Source of the DNA: Lachnospiraceae bacterium
GTDB lineage: Bacteria; Bacillota; Clostridia; Lachnospirales; Lachnospiraceae
Direction: 5' to 3'
NCBI GenBank assembly: GCA_029068665.1
Contig: JAIECC010000025.1
Location: 1 to 15,661, forward strand
Length of the DNA: 15,661 nt
Shown here in pieces: positions 7,840 to 13,951 of the stretch; within the stretch, counting starts at the first letter, position 1; every line of letters starts with the position of its first letter. A program made the position numbers and the translations under genes. Under the pieces are notes generated by a model, which was given only the letters and a program-made list of their open reading frames with translations, searched no databases and had not been told where the DNA came from.

Positions 7840-7855
7840 TATCATAAAGTTGATA
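7840..7855. promoter_or_regulatory. Short inverted repeat before the TetR gene, possible operator
   Basis: TATCA (7840-7844) and TGATA (7851-7855) form a 5-bp inverted repeat with a 6-base spacer, directly before the TetR-family gene. TetR proteins commonly repress their own promoters through such palindromes. The arms are short and chance is a real possibility. No promoter hexamers stand out clearly. Confidence 0.25.
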
Positions 7856-7875
7856 CTTAATGAAGGAGGCATATC

Positions 7876-8451
7876 ATGACAAGAAAGGAACAGAAGGAAT
7901 ACAGAAGGAATCAGATTCTTCAGGTTGCATTACATTTGTTTATCCACCAGGGCTATCATGGCACCAAGACCAGTCAGATTTCCAGAGAAGCAAAGATTAG
8001 TGAAGGACTATTATTTCATTATTTTCCAACTAAGGAAAGTCTGCTGGAGGAATTGGTAAAAATGGGGGTATATGGGATGCAGTATCCTATGCGGATGGAT
8101 AGTGTTGCACCTCTTGATTTTTTTCAGAAATTTACCGTTCAGTTATTGCAGTATTTAAAAGAAAATATATTTACAGCAGAGTTATTTGTCCTGATGGCAC
8201 AGATGCAGCGGACAGAAGAGATTCCGGTTAAAGTGAAGGAACTGGCTGCAAGTGTGGATGTGATTGGGAGTGCCAGAGAGGTCATACTGGCAGGTCAGTC
8301 AGAGGGAACCATCCGGCAGGGAGATGCACTGGCATTATCCAATCTATACTGGTGCTGTATTCAAGGAGTGGTGGAGCAATACGTGGCAAGACCGAGGCTG
8401 CCCTTGCCGGAACCGGAATGGATTGTGGCAATGTTGAAGGCGGAGTCATAG
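7876..8451 (+). CDS. TetR/AcrR-family transcriptional regulator (191 aa)
   Basis: The product is a helix-turn-helix regulator of the TetR family. The N-terminal DNA-binding domain (about 8-55) shows the standard order: RNQILQVALHLFIHQGYHGT, then TSQISREAKISEGLLFHYF with the conserved HYFPTKESLLEELV following. The C-terminal two thirds form an all-helical ligand and dimer domain with no recognisable ligand signature. AAGGAGG (7863-7869) lies 6 bases before the ATG. It is 60 bases upstream of, and on the same strand as, the FAD-dependent oxidoreductase gene, with no terminator between, so it most likely controls a two-gene unit that includes itself. The inducer cannot be predicted. Confidence 0.93.
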   Translation: MTRKEQKEYRRNQILQVALHLFIHQGYHGTKTSQISREAKISEGLLFHYFPTKESLLEELVKMGVYGMQYPMRMDSVAPLDFFQKFTVQLLQYLKENIFTAELFVLMAQMQRTEEIPVKVKELAASVDVIGSAREVILAGQSEGTIRQGDALALSNLYWCCIQGVVEQYVARPRLPLPEPEWIVAMLKAES

Positions 8452-8511
8452 AGACTTGGATGGAACGGCGTACAGAATGAAATAACATAGATTTGGATAG
8501 GAGTAGGATGA

Positions 8512-10032
8512 ATGAAAAAGGATAGAAAATTAAACAAAAAAGCAGATAAAAAGATAATAATAATCGGAGCAGGCATCGGAGGACTTTCTGCCGGCATCTA
8601 TGGCAGACTGGCAGGCTATGAGGTGGATATCTACGAGAAAAATCCCGTTGCCGGCGGACAGTGTATGGGATGGAACCGGAAGGGACATCATATCGACAAT
8701 TGTATTCACTGGCTGACAGGAACCAGAGAGGGGACTGCTTTGCATCAGGTCTGGAGGGATTTGGGTGCATTAACAGAAGATACGGAATATGCAGCCTATG
8801 ATGCATTTTATACCTGTATTTATGAAGGAAAGCGGGCAACGCTGTGGAAGGACCTGGACCGGACGGAACGAGAGCTGCTGGAGCTGTCGGTGGAGGATGC
8901 AGAGGAAATACGTCGATTCATTCAGCATGTAAGATATGCATCGGCTTCTGTAATTCCGGCAGAAAAACCTATGGACATGATGGGTATAAAGGATTATATT
9001 CAAATGGGAAAGGAAATGGCAGATATGCCAAAGGTTATAAAGGAATACGGGGAAATCAGTTTACAGGATCTGGCAGACCGTTTTCACCACCCTTTGTTAA
9101 AGATGCTTTTTGCAGAGTATATGCCCAAAGAATATACAGCATATTCCCTTTTGGTTTCTTACGGAACCATGGCAAGCGGGAATGGAGAGCTTCCAATGGG
9201 TGGCTCACTGGCAATGAGTAATCGAATCGTGAACCGCTTTTTGGAATTAGGCGGACGGCTCCATCTCAATATGCCGGTAAAGCGTGTGATTCTTGAGGGA
9301 AACCGGGCAAAAGGAATCGAATTGGAAAGTGGAGAATGTCATACCGGGGATTATGTGATATCTGCTGTGGATACTATGGAATTATTTTCTGCACTGATTG
9401 GCAGAGAGAAGATGGATTCCGTATGGAAAAAGCCCTATGAGAATATGGAAGGGTATCCGCTGCAAAGCGGATTTCAGCTTGCTTTTTCTGTTGACCAGGG
9501 GATCTATAAGGAAAGGGATACGGTATTGTTTGCCTGTGAACCTTTTACCATAGGTGAGCGCAGCATTTCCTATATGTCACTGAAAGGCTATGAGTACGAA
9601 CCGGACTTTGCACCGGAGGGAAAGATGGTTTTACAGACCAATGTATCACAACTGGACCAGGACTTCTTATATTGGAAGAGCTTATCCAAGGAAGAATATA
9701 AGCGGGTGAAAGCGGAATTAGTGCAAGTGATAGAGGAACGCATCCTGACAGAATATCCGGAGCTGAACGGACATATAGAACTGCTGGACTGCTGGACTCC
9801 CCTGACCTATGAACGGTATTGCAATGCTTACCATGGTGCCTATATGAGCTTTATTACGAAGCCGGGAGTAAAGCCATTCCGGGTAAAAGGAGAAATCAAG
9901 GGACTTCATAATCTTTACATTGCGGGACAGTGGATTATGGCACCGGGAGGTCTGCCCATTGCAGCCATATCCGGAAAGTTTGCTATACAACGAATTCTGA
10001 AACAGGATAAACGAAAGATCACAGAAATTTAA
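8512..10032 (+). CDS. FAD-dependent CrtI/phytoene-desaturase-like oxidoreductase (506 aa)
   Basis: The product is an FAD-binding amine-oxidase/carotenoid-desaturase-type oxidoreductase. Near the N-terminus is a dinucleotide-binding fold, IIIIGAGIGGLSAG (15-28), with Glu42 ending the second strand (VDIYEKN) and the AGGQCMGW segment that follows in this family. The C-terminus carries the second flavin-contact motif, LYIAGQWIMAPGGLPIAAISG, typical of CrtI/CrtD-like and retinol-saturase-like proteins. Length is normal. A ribosome site, GGAG (8500-8503), is 8 bases upstream of 8512; the overlapping ATG at 8508 terminates after five codons. No carotenoid biosynthesis genes (crtB, crtE) are nearby, so a carotenoid role should not be assumed; many gut clostridia carry such proteins with unknown substrates. 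The upstream TetR gene probably regulates it. No terminator is visible downstream before the next promoter at 10044. Confidence 0.88.
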   Translation: MKKDRKLNKKADKKIIIIGAGIGGLSAGIYGRLAGYEVDIYEKNPVAGGQCMGWNRKGHHIDNCIHWLTGTREGTALHQVWRDLGALTEDTEYAAYDAFYTCIYEGKRATLWKDLDRTERELLELSVEDAEEIRRFIQHVRYASASVIPAEKPMDMMGIKDYIQMGKEMADMPKVIKEYGEISLQDLADRFHHPLLKMLFAEYMPKEYTAYSLLVSYGTMASGNGELPMGGSLAMSNRIVNRFLELGGRLHLNMPVKRVILEGNRAKGIELESGECHTGDYVISAVDTMELFSALIGREKMDSVWKKPYENMEGYPLQSGFQLAFSVDQGIYKERDTVLFACEPFTIGERSISYMSLKGYEYEPDFAPEGKMVLQTNVSQLDQDFLYWKSLSKEEYKRVKAELVQVIEERILTEYPELNGHIELLDCWTPLTYERYCNAYHGAYMSFITKPGVKPFRVKGEIKGLHNLYIAGQWIMAPGGLPIAAISGKFAIQRILKQDKRKITEI

Positions 10033-10043
10033 TAAATGAAATA

Positions 10044-10073
10044 TTGACATATTTACAAAATTAATTCTATAAT
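10044..10073 (+). promoter_or_regulatory. Near-consensus promoter of the small RNA/peptide locus
   Basis: A perfect TTGACA (10044-10049) and a perfect TATAAT (10068-10073) are 18 bases apart in AT-rich DNA. This is the best promoter in the window. RNA should begin near 10080, right at the left end of the folded region. Confidence 0.85.
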
Positions 10074-10089
10074 AAGAACAGGTTTCGTC

Positions 10090-10173
10090 ATGTACAGGGT
10101 GGTAGGCTTTCCTAACGGAATGCTTATCATAGCACTGCTTGCCTACATAGAGAGTAGACACAAGCGAAAATAA
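10090..10173 (+). CDS. Small hydrophobic peptide, type I toxin-like (27 aa)
   Basis: A 27-codon frame encodes a peptide with a hydrophobic core (GMLIIALLAYI, 10-20) and a basic tail (ESRHKRK), starting MYRVVGFPN. Short membrane segment plus lysine/arginine-rich end is the layout of Fst and 'putative holin-like toxin' peptides of Bacillota; this comparison is from memory, not a search. The frame lies about 10 bases after the predicted RNA start, and its only ribosome site is a weak AGG (10080-10082). The start codon is inside the 5' arm of the long end-to-end pairing, and the stop is followed within 11 bases by the 10184-10210 hairpin. The weak ribosome site and the Pro-Asn-Gly before the core count against it. 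It could be a chance frame in a non-coding RNA. Confidence 0.4.
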   Translation: MYRVVGFPNGMLIIALLAYIESRHKRK

Positions 10174-10273
10174 AGTAAAACACCTACCCTGTTCTTCCTC
10201 AACAGGGTAGATGCTGTCTGTTAAGACAAAATCTCCTGAGGCAACCACCCATGTGGATGGCGAAACCTTCTCT
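10166..10273 (-). ncRNA. Candidate antisense RNA (antitoxin-like), leftward
   Basis: A leftward RNA of roughly 105 bases is predicted from a minus-strand promoter (10280-10309), starting near 10273, to a minus-strand terminator whose U tract ends near 10166. It would be complementary to the whole segment after the small peptide's stop codon, including the 3' arm of the end-to-end pairing. A convergent antisense RNA overlapping the toxin message 3' end is the arrangement of txpA/RatA and bsrG/SR4-type systems. The RNA has no plausible coding frame. Both ends are predicted only. Confidence 0.45.
10184..10210 (-). terminator. Intrinsic terminator of the leftward RNA
   Basis: CTACCCTGTT (10184-10193) and AACAGGGTAG (10201-10210) form a perfect 10-bp stem with a 7-base loop. 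Read on the minus strand the stem is followed by GTGTTTTACTTTATTTTC (10183 down to 10166), a good U-rich tail. Read on the plus strand it is followed by ATGCTGTC, a poor tail. The hairpin is therefore primarily a leftward terminator. Confidence 0.65.
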
Positions 10274-10279
10274 AACTCA

Positions 10280-10309
10280 AATATAGCATAATTCTCCGGA
10301 TATTTTCAA
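10280..10309 (-). promoter_or_regulatory. Minus-strand promoter of the antisense RNA
   Basis: On the minus strand, TTGAAA (10309-10304) and TATATT (10285-10280) are 18 bases apart, and the -10 is preceded by TGC, an extended -10 element. Nothing codes leftward here over any length, so the promoter makes most sense as driving a short RNA that ends at the terminator at 10184-10210. Confidence 0.55.
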
Positions 10310-10364
10310 GTATATTTTTACATTTATTCAAATTGTGGAGGGCTTAGGCGAAGGAGTTTTCAGT

Positions 10365-11036
10365 ATGGAACGTATTTTAATTATCGAAGATGAAAAGGAT
10401 GTTAATCAGCTATTAGCACAGACTCTGCAGGACAGTGGCTATGAGACAGTATCTGTTTGGAATGGTATGGATGGATTGCAGGCATTGAAACAGGAACATT
10501 TTGATCTGGTCCTGCTGGATTTGATGCTGCCCTACAAAAGCGGGGATGAGGTGTTGCGGGAGCTTCGGAAAGAAAGTGATATTCCGGTTATTGTGATTTC
10601 TGCAAAGGACATGGTAGGTACGAAAATTGACCTGCTGACCTTAGGAGCAGATGATTATATTACCAAGCCCTTTGACCTGGGAGAAGTGACGGCAAGGATT
10701 GTTTCGAATCTAAGACGATATCATAAGAAAGAGACAACGAAGCAGATTACTTATAAGGAACTGGTGTTGGATACAGAAGCAAAGACCATTACGATTAACG
10801 AAACGGATTTAGAACTTACCTCTACAGAATACTTAATGCTGGAGTTGTTTCTGCAGTTTCCAAACAAGGTTTTCTCCAAATCCAATCTCTATGAAACGAT
10901 TTGGGGATATGAGTATTTAGGAGATGATAATGTGATTAAGACCCATATCAGTAATCTCCGGAATAAAATAAAAAAACACAGTGAGGTAGAATATATTGAA
11001 ACTGTATGGGGGTTGGGATACCGCCTGGCGAAGTGA
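10365..11036 (+). CDS. OmpR/PhoB-family response regulator of the ABC module (223 aa)
   Basis: The product is a DNA-binding response regulator. Its receiver domain (1-118) carries Glu8-Asp9, phospho-acceptor Asp52 (LVLLDLMLPYKSG), Ser79 at the Thr/Ser position and Lys101 (ITKPFD). The winged-helix domain (about 127-222) has the recognition region around GDDNVIKTHISNLRNKI and ends in GLGYRLAK. AAGGAG (10351-10356) is 8 bases before the ATG; the in-frame GTG at 10335 has no ribosome site. The gene heads a set with an ABC ATPase, a permease and a histidine kinase, the usual make-up of clostridial peptide-antibiotic sensing and immunity loci. Its probable target is the TTAAC box array at 11040. 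No clear promoter was found between the small-RNA locus and this gene, so read-through from 10044 is possible. Confidence 0.94.
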   Translation: MERILIIEDEKDVNQLLAQTLQDSGYETVSVWNGMDGLQALKQEHFDLVLLDLMLPYKSGDEVLRELRKESDIPVIVISAKDMVGTKIDLLTLGADDYITKPFDLGEVTARIVSNLRRYHKKETTKQITYKELVLDTEAKTITINETDLELTSTEYLMLELFLQFPNKVFSKSNLYETIWGYEYLGDDNVIKTHISNLRNKIKKHSEVEYIETVWGLGYRLAK

Positions 11037-11039
11037 AAC

Positions 11040-11093
11040 TTAACCTTTTTTTAACCTTTCTTCTGTTTTTCTTAACTTTTATCAAACCTTTTC
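11040..11093 (+). promoter_or_regulatory. TTAAC box array and promoter of the ABC transporter genes
   Basis: Four related boxes, TTAACC (11040), TTAACC (11051), TTAACT (11072) and CAAACC (11083), each followed by a T-rich run, have start spacings of 11, 21 and 11 bases; a degenerate unit at 11062 fills the gap. Tandem repeats of about one helical turn are the binding pattern of OmpR/PhoB-family regulators, and TTAAC-type hexamers resemble PhoP boxes. An AT-rich -10 candidate (TATATAT from 11094) follows the last box, so bound regulator would sit over the -35 and activate. The array begins within five bases of the end of the regulator gene. Confidence 0.65.
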
Positions 11094-11157
11094 TATATAT
11101 AGTTCCTATTGTAAGAGATACGAAGCTTACATAGAAAGAGCAGGAGGAAAAAGGATT

Positions 11158-12081
11158 ATGAATAACATCGTGTTAGAGACAAAGAATTTGTCCAAACGGT
11201 ATAAATCCCAAACGGCATTAGATCATGTGAATCTTTGTTTAAAGCAGGGACGGATTTATGGTCTGATTGGAAAAAATGGTGCCGGTAAGACTACATTGAT
11301 GCGAATGATAGTTGGTCTTGGATTTCCTACAGAGGGCAGTATTGAATTATTTGCCAGGAATAATCGAAATGAACTGGAGGAGACAGGAAAACGAATTGGT
11401 TCTCTGATTGAAGCACCGGGACTGGTAAGTGGTATGTCTGCAAAGGAGAATATGCACCTGCAATGTCTGATGAAAGGTCTGCCCAATTATGAAGTGGAAG
11501 ATGAACTGTTGGAACTGGTAGGATTAAGAGATGCCGGCAGAAAGAGAGTGAAGAATTTCTCCCTGGGTATGAAACAAAGGCTGGGAATTGCAGTTGCCTT
11601 AATCGGGAATCCGGAACTGCTAATGCTGGATGAACCCATTAATGGTTTAGACCCTTCCGGTGTAATAGAAATCCGGAATTTATTAAAGAAACTAAGTGAA
11701 AATGATGGAAAAACCATCCTCATTTCCAGTCACAATCTGCCGGAGCTGTATCAGGTAGCTACGGACTATATCATTCTTCATGAAGGAGAAGTAAAAGAGA
11801 TTCTTTCCCATGAAGAGTTAGATGAACGGTGCAAATGTTATATTTCTCTGGAAAGCACAAATGTAAATCAACTGACTGTTGTATTGGAAGAACAACTTCA
11901 TACGGTGAACTTTAAGGTTATGCCGGACAACAGTGTGCAGTTGTTTGATTTGTTAGAAGAACGGGAGCGTTTGGCTCAGGTGCTGCATGATAACGGTATA
12001 GTTGTTACGAAAATGGCAGTATTTGAAACTACATTGGAGGATTATTTTATGAATGTGATTGGAGGGGTAGAGCATGCTTAG
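11158..12081 (+). CDS. ABC transporter ATPase, BcrA/LanF-like (307 aa)
   Basis: The product is the nucleotide-binding subunit of an ABC exporter. Walker A is GKNGAGKT (38-45), the signature is NFSLGMKQR (133-141), Walker B is LLMLDEP (154-160) and the switch His is His192 (ISSHN). The Q loop has Glu in place of Gln (GSLIEAPGL, Glu85). An 'E loop' at this place is described for lantibiotic immunity ATPases (LanF), and BcrA-type bacitracin-resistance subunits share the IEAP segment. The last 90 residues are an accessory C-terminal region. AGGAGG (11142-11147) is 10 bases upstream of the start. The gene overlaps the permease start by 8 bases, so the two are coupled. Probable job: removing a peptide antibiotic or other amphiphile from the membrane; the actual substrate is unknown. 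Confidence 0.94.
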   Translation: MNNIVLETKNLSKRYKSQTALDHVNLCLKQGRIYGLIGKNGAGKTTLMRMIVGLGFPTEGSIELFARNNRNELEETGKRIGSLIEAPGLVSGMSAKENMHLQCLMKGLPNYEVEDELLELVGLRDAGRKRVKNFSLGMKQRLGIAVALIGNPELLMLDEPINGLDPSGVIEIRNLLKKLSENDGKTILISSHNLPELYQVATDYIILHEGEVKEILSHEELDERCKCYISLESTNVNQLTVVLEEQLHTVNFKVMPDNSVQLFDLLEERERLAQVLHDNGIVVTKMAVFETTLEDYFMNVIGGVEHA

Positions 12082-12853
12082 TTTATTAAGAAGTGAATGG
12101 TATCAGGTCAGAAAGGCATTATCGGTAAAGATTACCCTTGGAATTGTTTTGATTGCCTCTATCATATTCGGTATGAAGTTGATTGATCCTTCTTATATAG
12201 AAGCTTTTAAAACATTGGATCAAAGATATCTCATGTATGGTGGGGGTTCCTTGTGCAGTATGATGCAGGATGGTGCTATGGCATTATTGCTTGCTAGTTT
12301 ATTTGCAGGTTGGTTGATTAGTGGCGGATTTGAACACCGGGTCATTCAGGAATCCATAGCTTATGGAAGAAGAAGACTTATGGTATATGGAGCAAAGATG
12401 TTGATGTATTTGCTGGTAGTAACGGGACTTTGTCTTGCCTACTGGTGGGCAACAAGCCTGCCAGCATTTTTGAAGAATGGTCTGGGCACCCAAGATATTT
12501 GTGGTAATCTATGCCAGGTTCCTTATATTATTGGTATGATGTTTGCGGCGATTCTGGCATATATGAGCCTGTTTGCATTTTGTGGTGTCATTGCTTTTTG
12601 GACCCGAAAAGTCGGTCTGACAATGGGAATCTGCTTTGTTGGAATTCTCTTCGGCGGGAATCTGCTGGCATCGATTGTTTCGGAAGGTATTCGGGAAGTG
12701 ATTAATTATACACCGTTGGGATTATATAAACGGGTACTGAAGCTGGATGTACAGTGGACGGATATCTGGCTGACTGCCGGTATCAGTTTGATTTGGCTTG
12801 GAATTATATGTACGATAGGATATCTGAAATTCCGAAAGACAGAATTGAAATAA
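12074..12853 (+). CDS. ABC-2-type permease subunit (259 aa)
   Basis: The product is a six-helix membrane protein and the partner of the ATPase. Predicted helices are about 19-36, 66-84, 107-126, 151-175, 179-201 and 231-252, with a short cytoplasmic N-terminus (MLSLLRSEWYQVRKALS) typical of BcrB/LanE/LanG-like permeases. GGAGGGG (12061-12067) is 6 bases from the ATG, inside the end of the ATPase gene. Only one permease is encoded, which fits BcrAB-like systems better than LanFEG systems with two; a homodimer is the simplest model. No large extracellular domain is present, so this is not a BceB-type transporter. Confidence 0.9.
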   Translation: MLSLLRSEWYQVRKALSVKITLGIVLIASIIFGMKLIDPSYIEAFKTLDQRYLMYGGGSLCSMMQDGAMALLLASLFAGWLISGGFEHRVIQESIAYGRRRLMVYGAKMLMYLLVVTGLCLAYWWATSLPAFLKNGLGTQDICGNLCQVPYIIGMMFAAILAYMSLFAFCGVIAFWTRKVGLTMGICFVGILFGGNLLASIVSEGIREVINYTPLGLYKRVLKLDVQWTDIWLTAGISLIWLGIICTIGYLKFRKTELK

Positions 12854-12890
12854 ATCAACGGATATTGCATTGAGGAGGGAACCATCAAAT

Positions 12891-13817
12891 ATGGTATTTG
12901 CACTTGTTGCCATGGGTATTCTGTGTGGTATTCTAATTATATATTTGATTGGCATTAAGCTGCAATTGCGTAATATCAGACGGCAGCTGGAGCATAGACA
13001 AAAAGAGCGGTCAGAAGGGATGATTACTCTGGAGCTGCAGGATCAGGACTTAAAGGAGATGACGGTTGCCCTGAATCAGACATTAAAGCAGGAGACAGAT
13101 TATCGCAGAAGTCAGAATATGCAGGAGAATGAGTTCAAGAACCTGATTACCAACATTTCTCATGATTTGCGCACACCGTTAACAGTCATGAAGGGATATC
13201 TGCAGCTGCTGGAACGCTGTGAAATCGATACAGCCGGCAGGGATTATCTGGCAGTCTGCTTTCGGCATACGGATGAGCTGGAGTACCGGATTCATCAGTT
13301 CTTTGAGTATTCCTATTGGATGAATCAGGAACAGGAGATTTCCCTTCATCCGGTAAATGTAACCAATCTTATAGCCGATACTATGACGGACTTTGTACCT
13401 GTATTTGAGGAAAAAGGGCTTTCCATGAGATTAGAAAAGGATGTGATATGGAAAGCAATGGCAGATGAAGAACTCCTGAAACGCGTAATGCAGAATCTTT
13501 TGAAGAATTGTCTTCAATACGCAGTTGGTGAAGTGAGGGTTTCCGTTACGGAAGAACGGACAGCCGATTTAGAGGGGAATGAGTCGGCAGAAAGGGTGCG
13601 GGTTTGTGTAGGAAATCCCATTGCAGATGATTCCAGGCTGGATGCTTCCGCTGTGTTTCAGCGATTTTATGTGGAGCAGGAAGCTAGGAATCAATCCACC
13701 GGCTTAGGACTGTCTATTGTAAAGCTTTTGGTTGAGAGTATGCAGGGGGAAGTCTTTGCAGCAAGAGAAGGAAACTGGTTCTCCGTAGGCTTTCTTTTGA
13801 AAAAGCATATAGAATGA
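12891..13817 (+). CDS. One-TM sensor histidine kinase of the ABC module (308 aa)
   Basis: The product is the partner kinase of the regulator at 10365. One N-terminal membrane helix (about 2-22) with almost nothing outside the membrane is followed by a basic, coiled stretch (about 24-85). The DHp domain has phospho-accepting His91 (NISHDLRTPLTV), the N box reads MQNLLKNCLQYA (200-211) and the G2 box is STGLGLSIVKLL (269-280). The G1 position is degenerate: VGNPI, without the usual Asp-x-Gly. With no sensor domain, the kinase probably takes its signal from the membrane or the transporter. The ATG at 12891 is preferred; GGAGG (12874-12878) is 12 bases upstream, a rather long gap. A TTG at 12870 in the same frame lies over the ribosome site. 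It is the last gene of the module, 37 bases after the permease. Confidence 0.9.
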   Translation: MVFALVAMGILCGILIIYLIGIKLQLRNIRRQLEHRQKERSEGMITLELQDQDLKEMTVALNQTLKQETDYRRSQNMQENEFKNLITNISHDLRTPLTVMKGYLQLLERCEIDTAGRDYLAVCFRHTDELEYRIHQFFEYSYWMNQEQEISLHPVNVTNLIADTMTDFVPVFEEKGLSMRLEKDVIWKAMADEELLKRVMQNLLKNCLQYAVGEVRVSVTEERTADLEGNESAERVRVCVGNPIADDSRLDASAVFQRFYVEQEARNQSTGLGLSIVKLLVESMQGEVFAAREGNWFSVGFLLKKHIE

Positions 13818-13824
13818 TTGCTTA

Positions 13825-13854
13825 TTGTGTACCTTCATATTTGTATGATACAAT
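13825..13854 (+). promoter_or_regulatory. Candidate promoter of the lipoprotein gene
   Basis: TTGTGT (13825-13830) and TACAAT (13849-13854) are 18 bases apart. RNA would begin near 13861, so the GC-rich folded element would be transcribed into a leader of about 90 bases. Confidence 0.45.
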
Positions 13855-13857
13855 GTA

Positions 13858-13911
13858 CGCGAACACAATGAGCCAAGCGGCGGGGTCGCAGGCATTTGGC
13901 GAATGTGCGCG
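13858..13911. repeat. GC-rich imperfect palindrome, REP-like or leader structure
   Basis: In AT-rich intergenic DNA, a 54-base GC-rich block has nested arms: CGCG (13858-13861) with CGCG (13908-13911), CACA (13864-13867) with TGTG (13904-13907), GCCAA (13872-13876) with TTGGC (13896-13900), and an inner GCG/CGC. Composition and shape are unlike the surroundings. No T tract follows in either direction, so it is not an intrinsic terminator. It could be an interspersed palindromic repeat or a structured leader of the lipoprotein gene. Confidence 0.45.
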
Positions 13912-13951
13912 GGAAAAAATCAAAGTGTAGTATCTACAAAGGAGAAGGAAC

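Larger units (their letters stand above)
10080..10268 (+). ncRNA. Highly structured rightward transcript, ends paired
   Basis: The transcript from the 10044 promoter can close on itself. GGTTTCG (10081-10087) pairs with CGAAACC (10261-10267), then U-G and CAT/ATG, ACA/TGT, and GGGTGGT (10097-10103) with ACCACCC (10244-10250): about 21 pairs broken by one small internal loop and one bulge. Inside are small hairpins at 10109-10120, 10121-10134 and 10215-10228 and a perfect 10-bp stem at 10184-10210. The 3' end is uncertain because no T-rich rightward terminator follows. It may be the mRNA of the small peptide at 10090, a 6S-like or other non-coding RNA, or the leader of the regulator at 10365. 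It matches no RNA family I can name with confidence. Confidence 0.5.

Noticed and set aside
10097..10103. GGGTGGT resembling the T-box consensus
   Set aside because: The T-box motif belongs near the 3' end, next to a terminator, and continues ACCGCG. Here it is at the 5' end, continues AGGC, and no T-box Stem I or tRNA-synthetase gene follows.
9718..10248. 176-codon minus-strand frame opposite the oxidoreductase and small-RNA region
   Set aside because: It is mostly the shadow of the FAD enzyme gene, starts with a GTG lacking a ribosome site and has no recognisable domain.
10335..10364. N-terminal extension of the second response regulator from a GTG at 10335
   Set aside because: AAGGAG at 10351-10356 lies within the extension and is ideally placed for the ATG at 10365, where the receiver domain begins.
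13858..13920. Intrinsic terminator for the histidine kinase gene
   Set aside because: The GC-rich fold is followed by GGAAAAAATC, an A run, not a T run, and it lies downstream of a likely new promoter.
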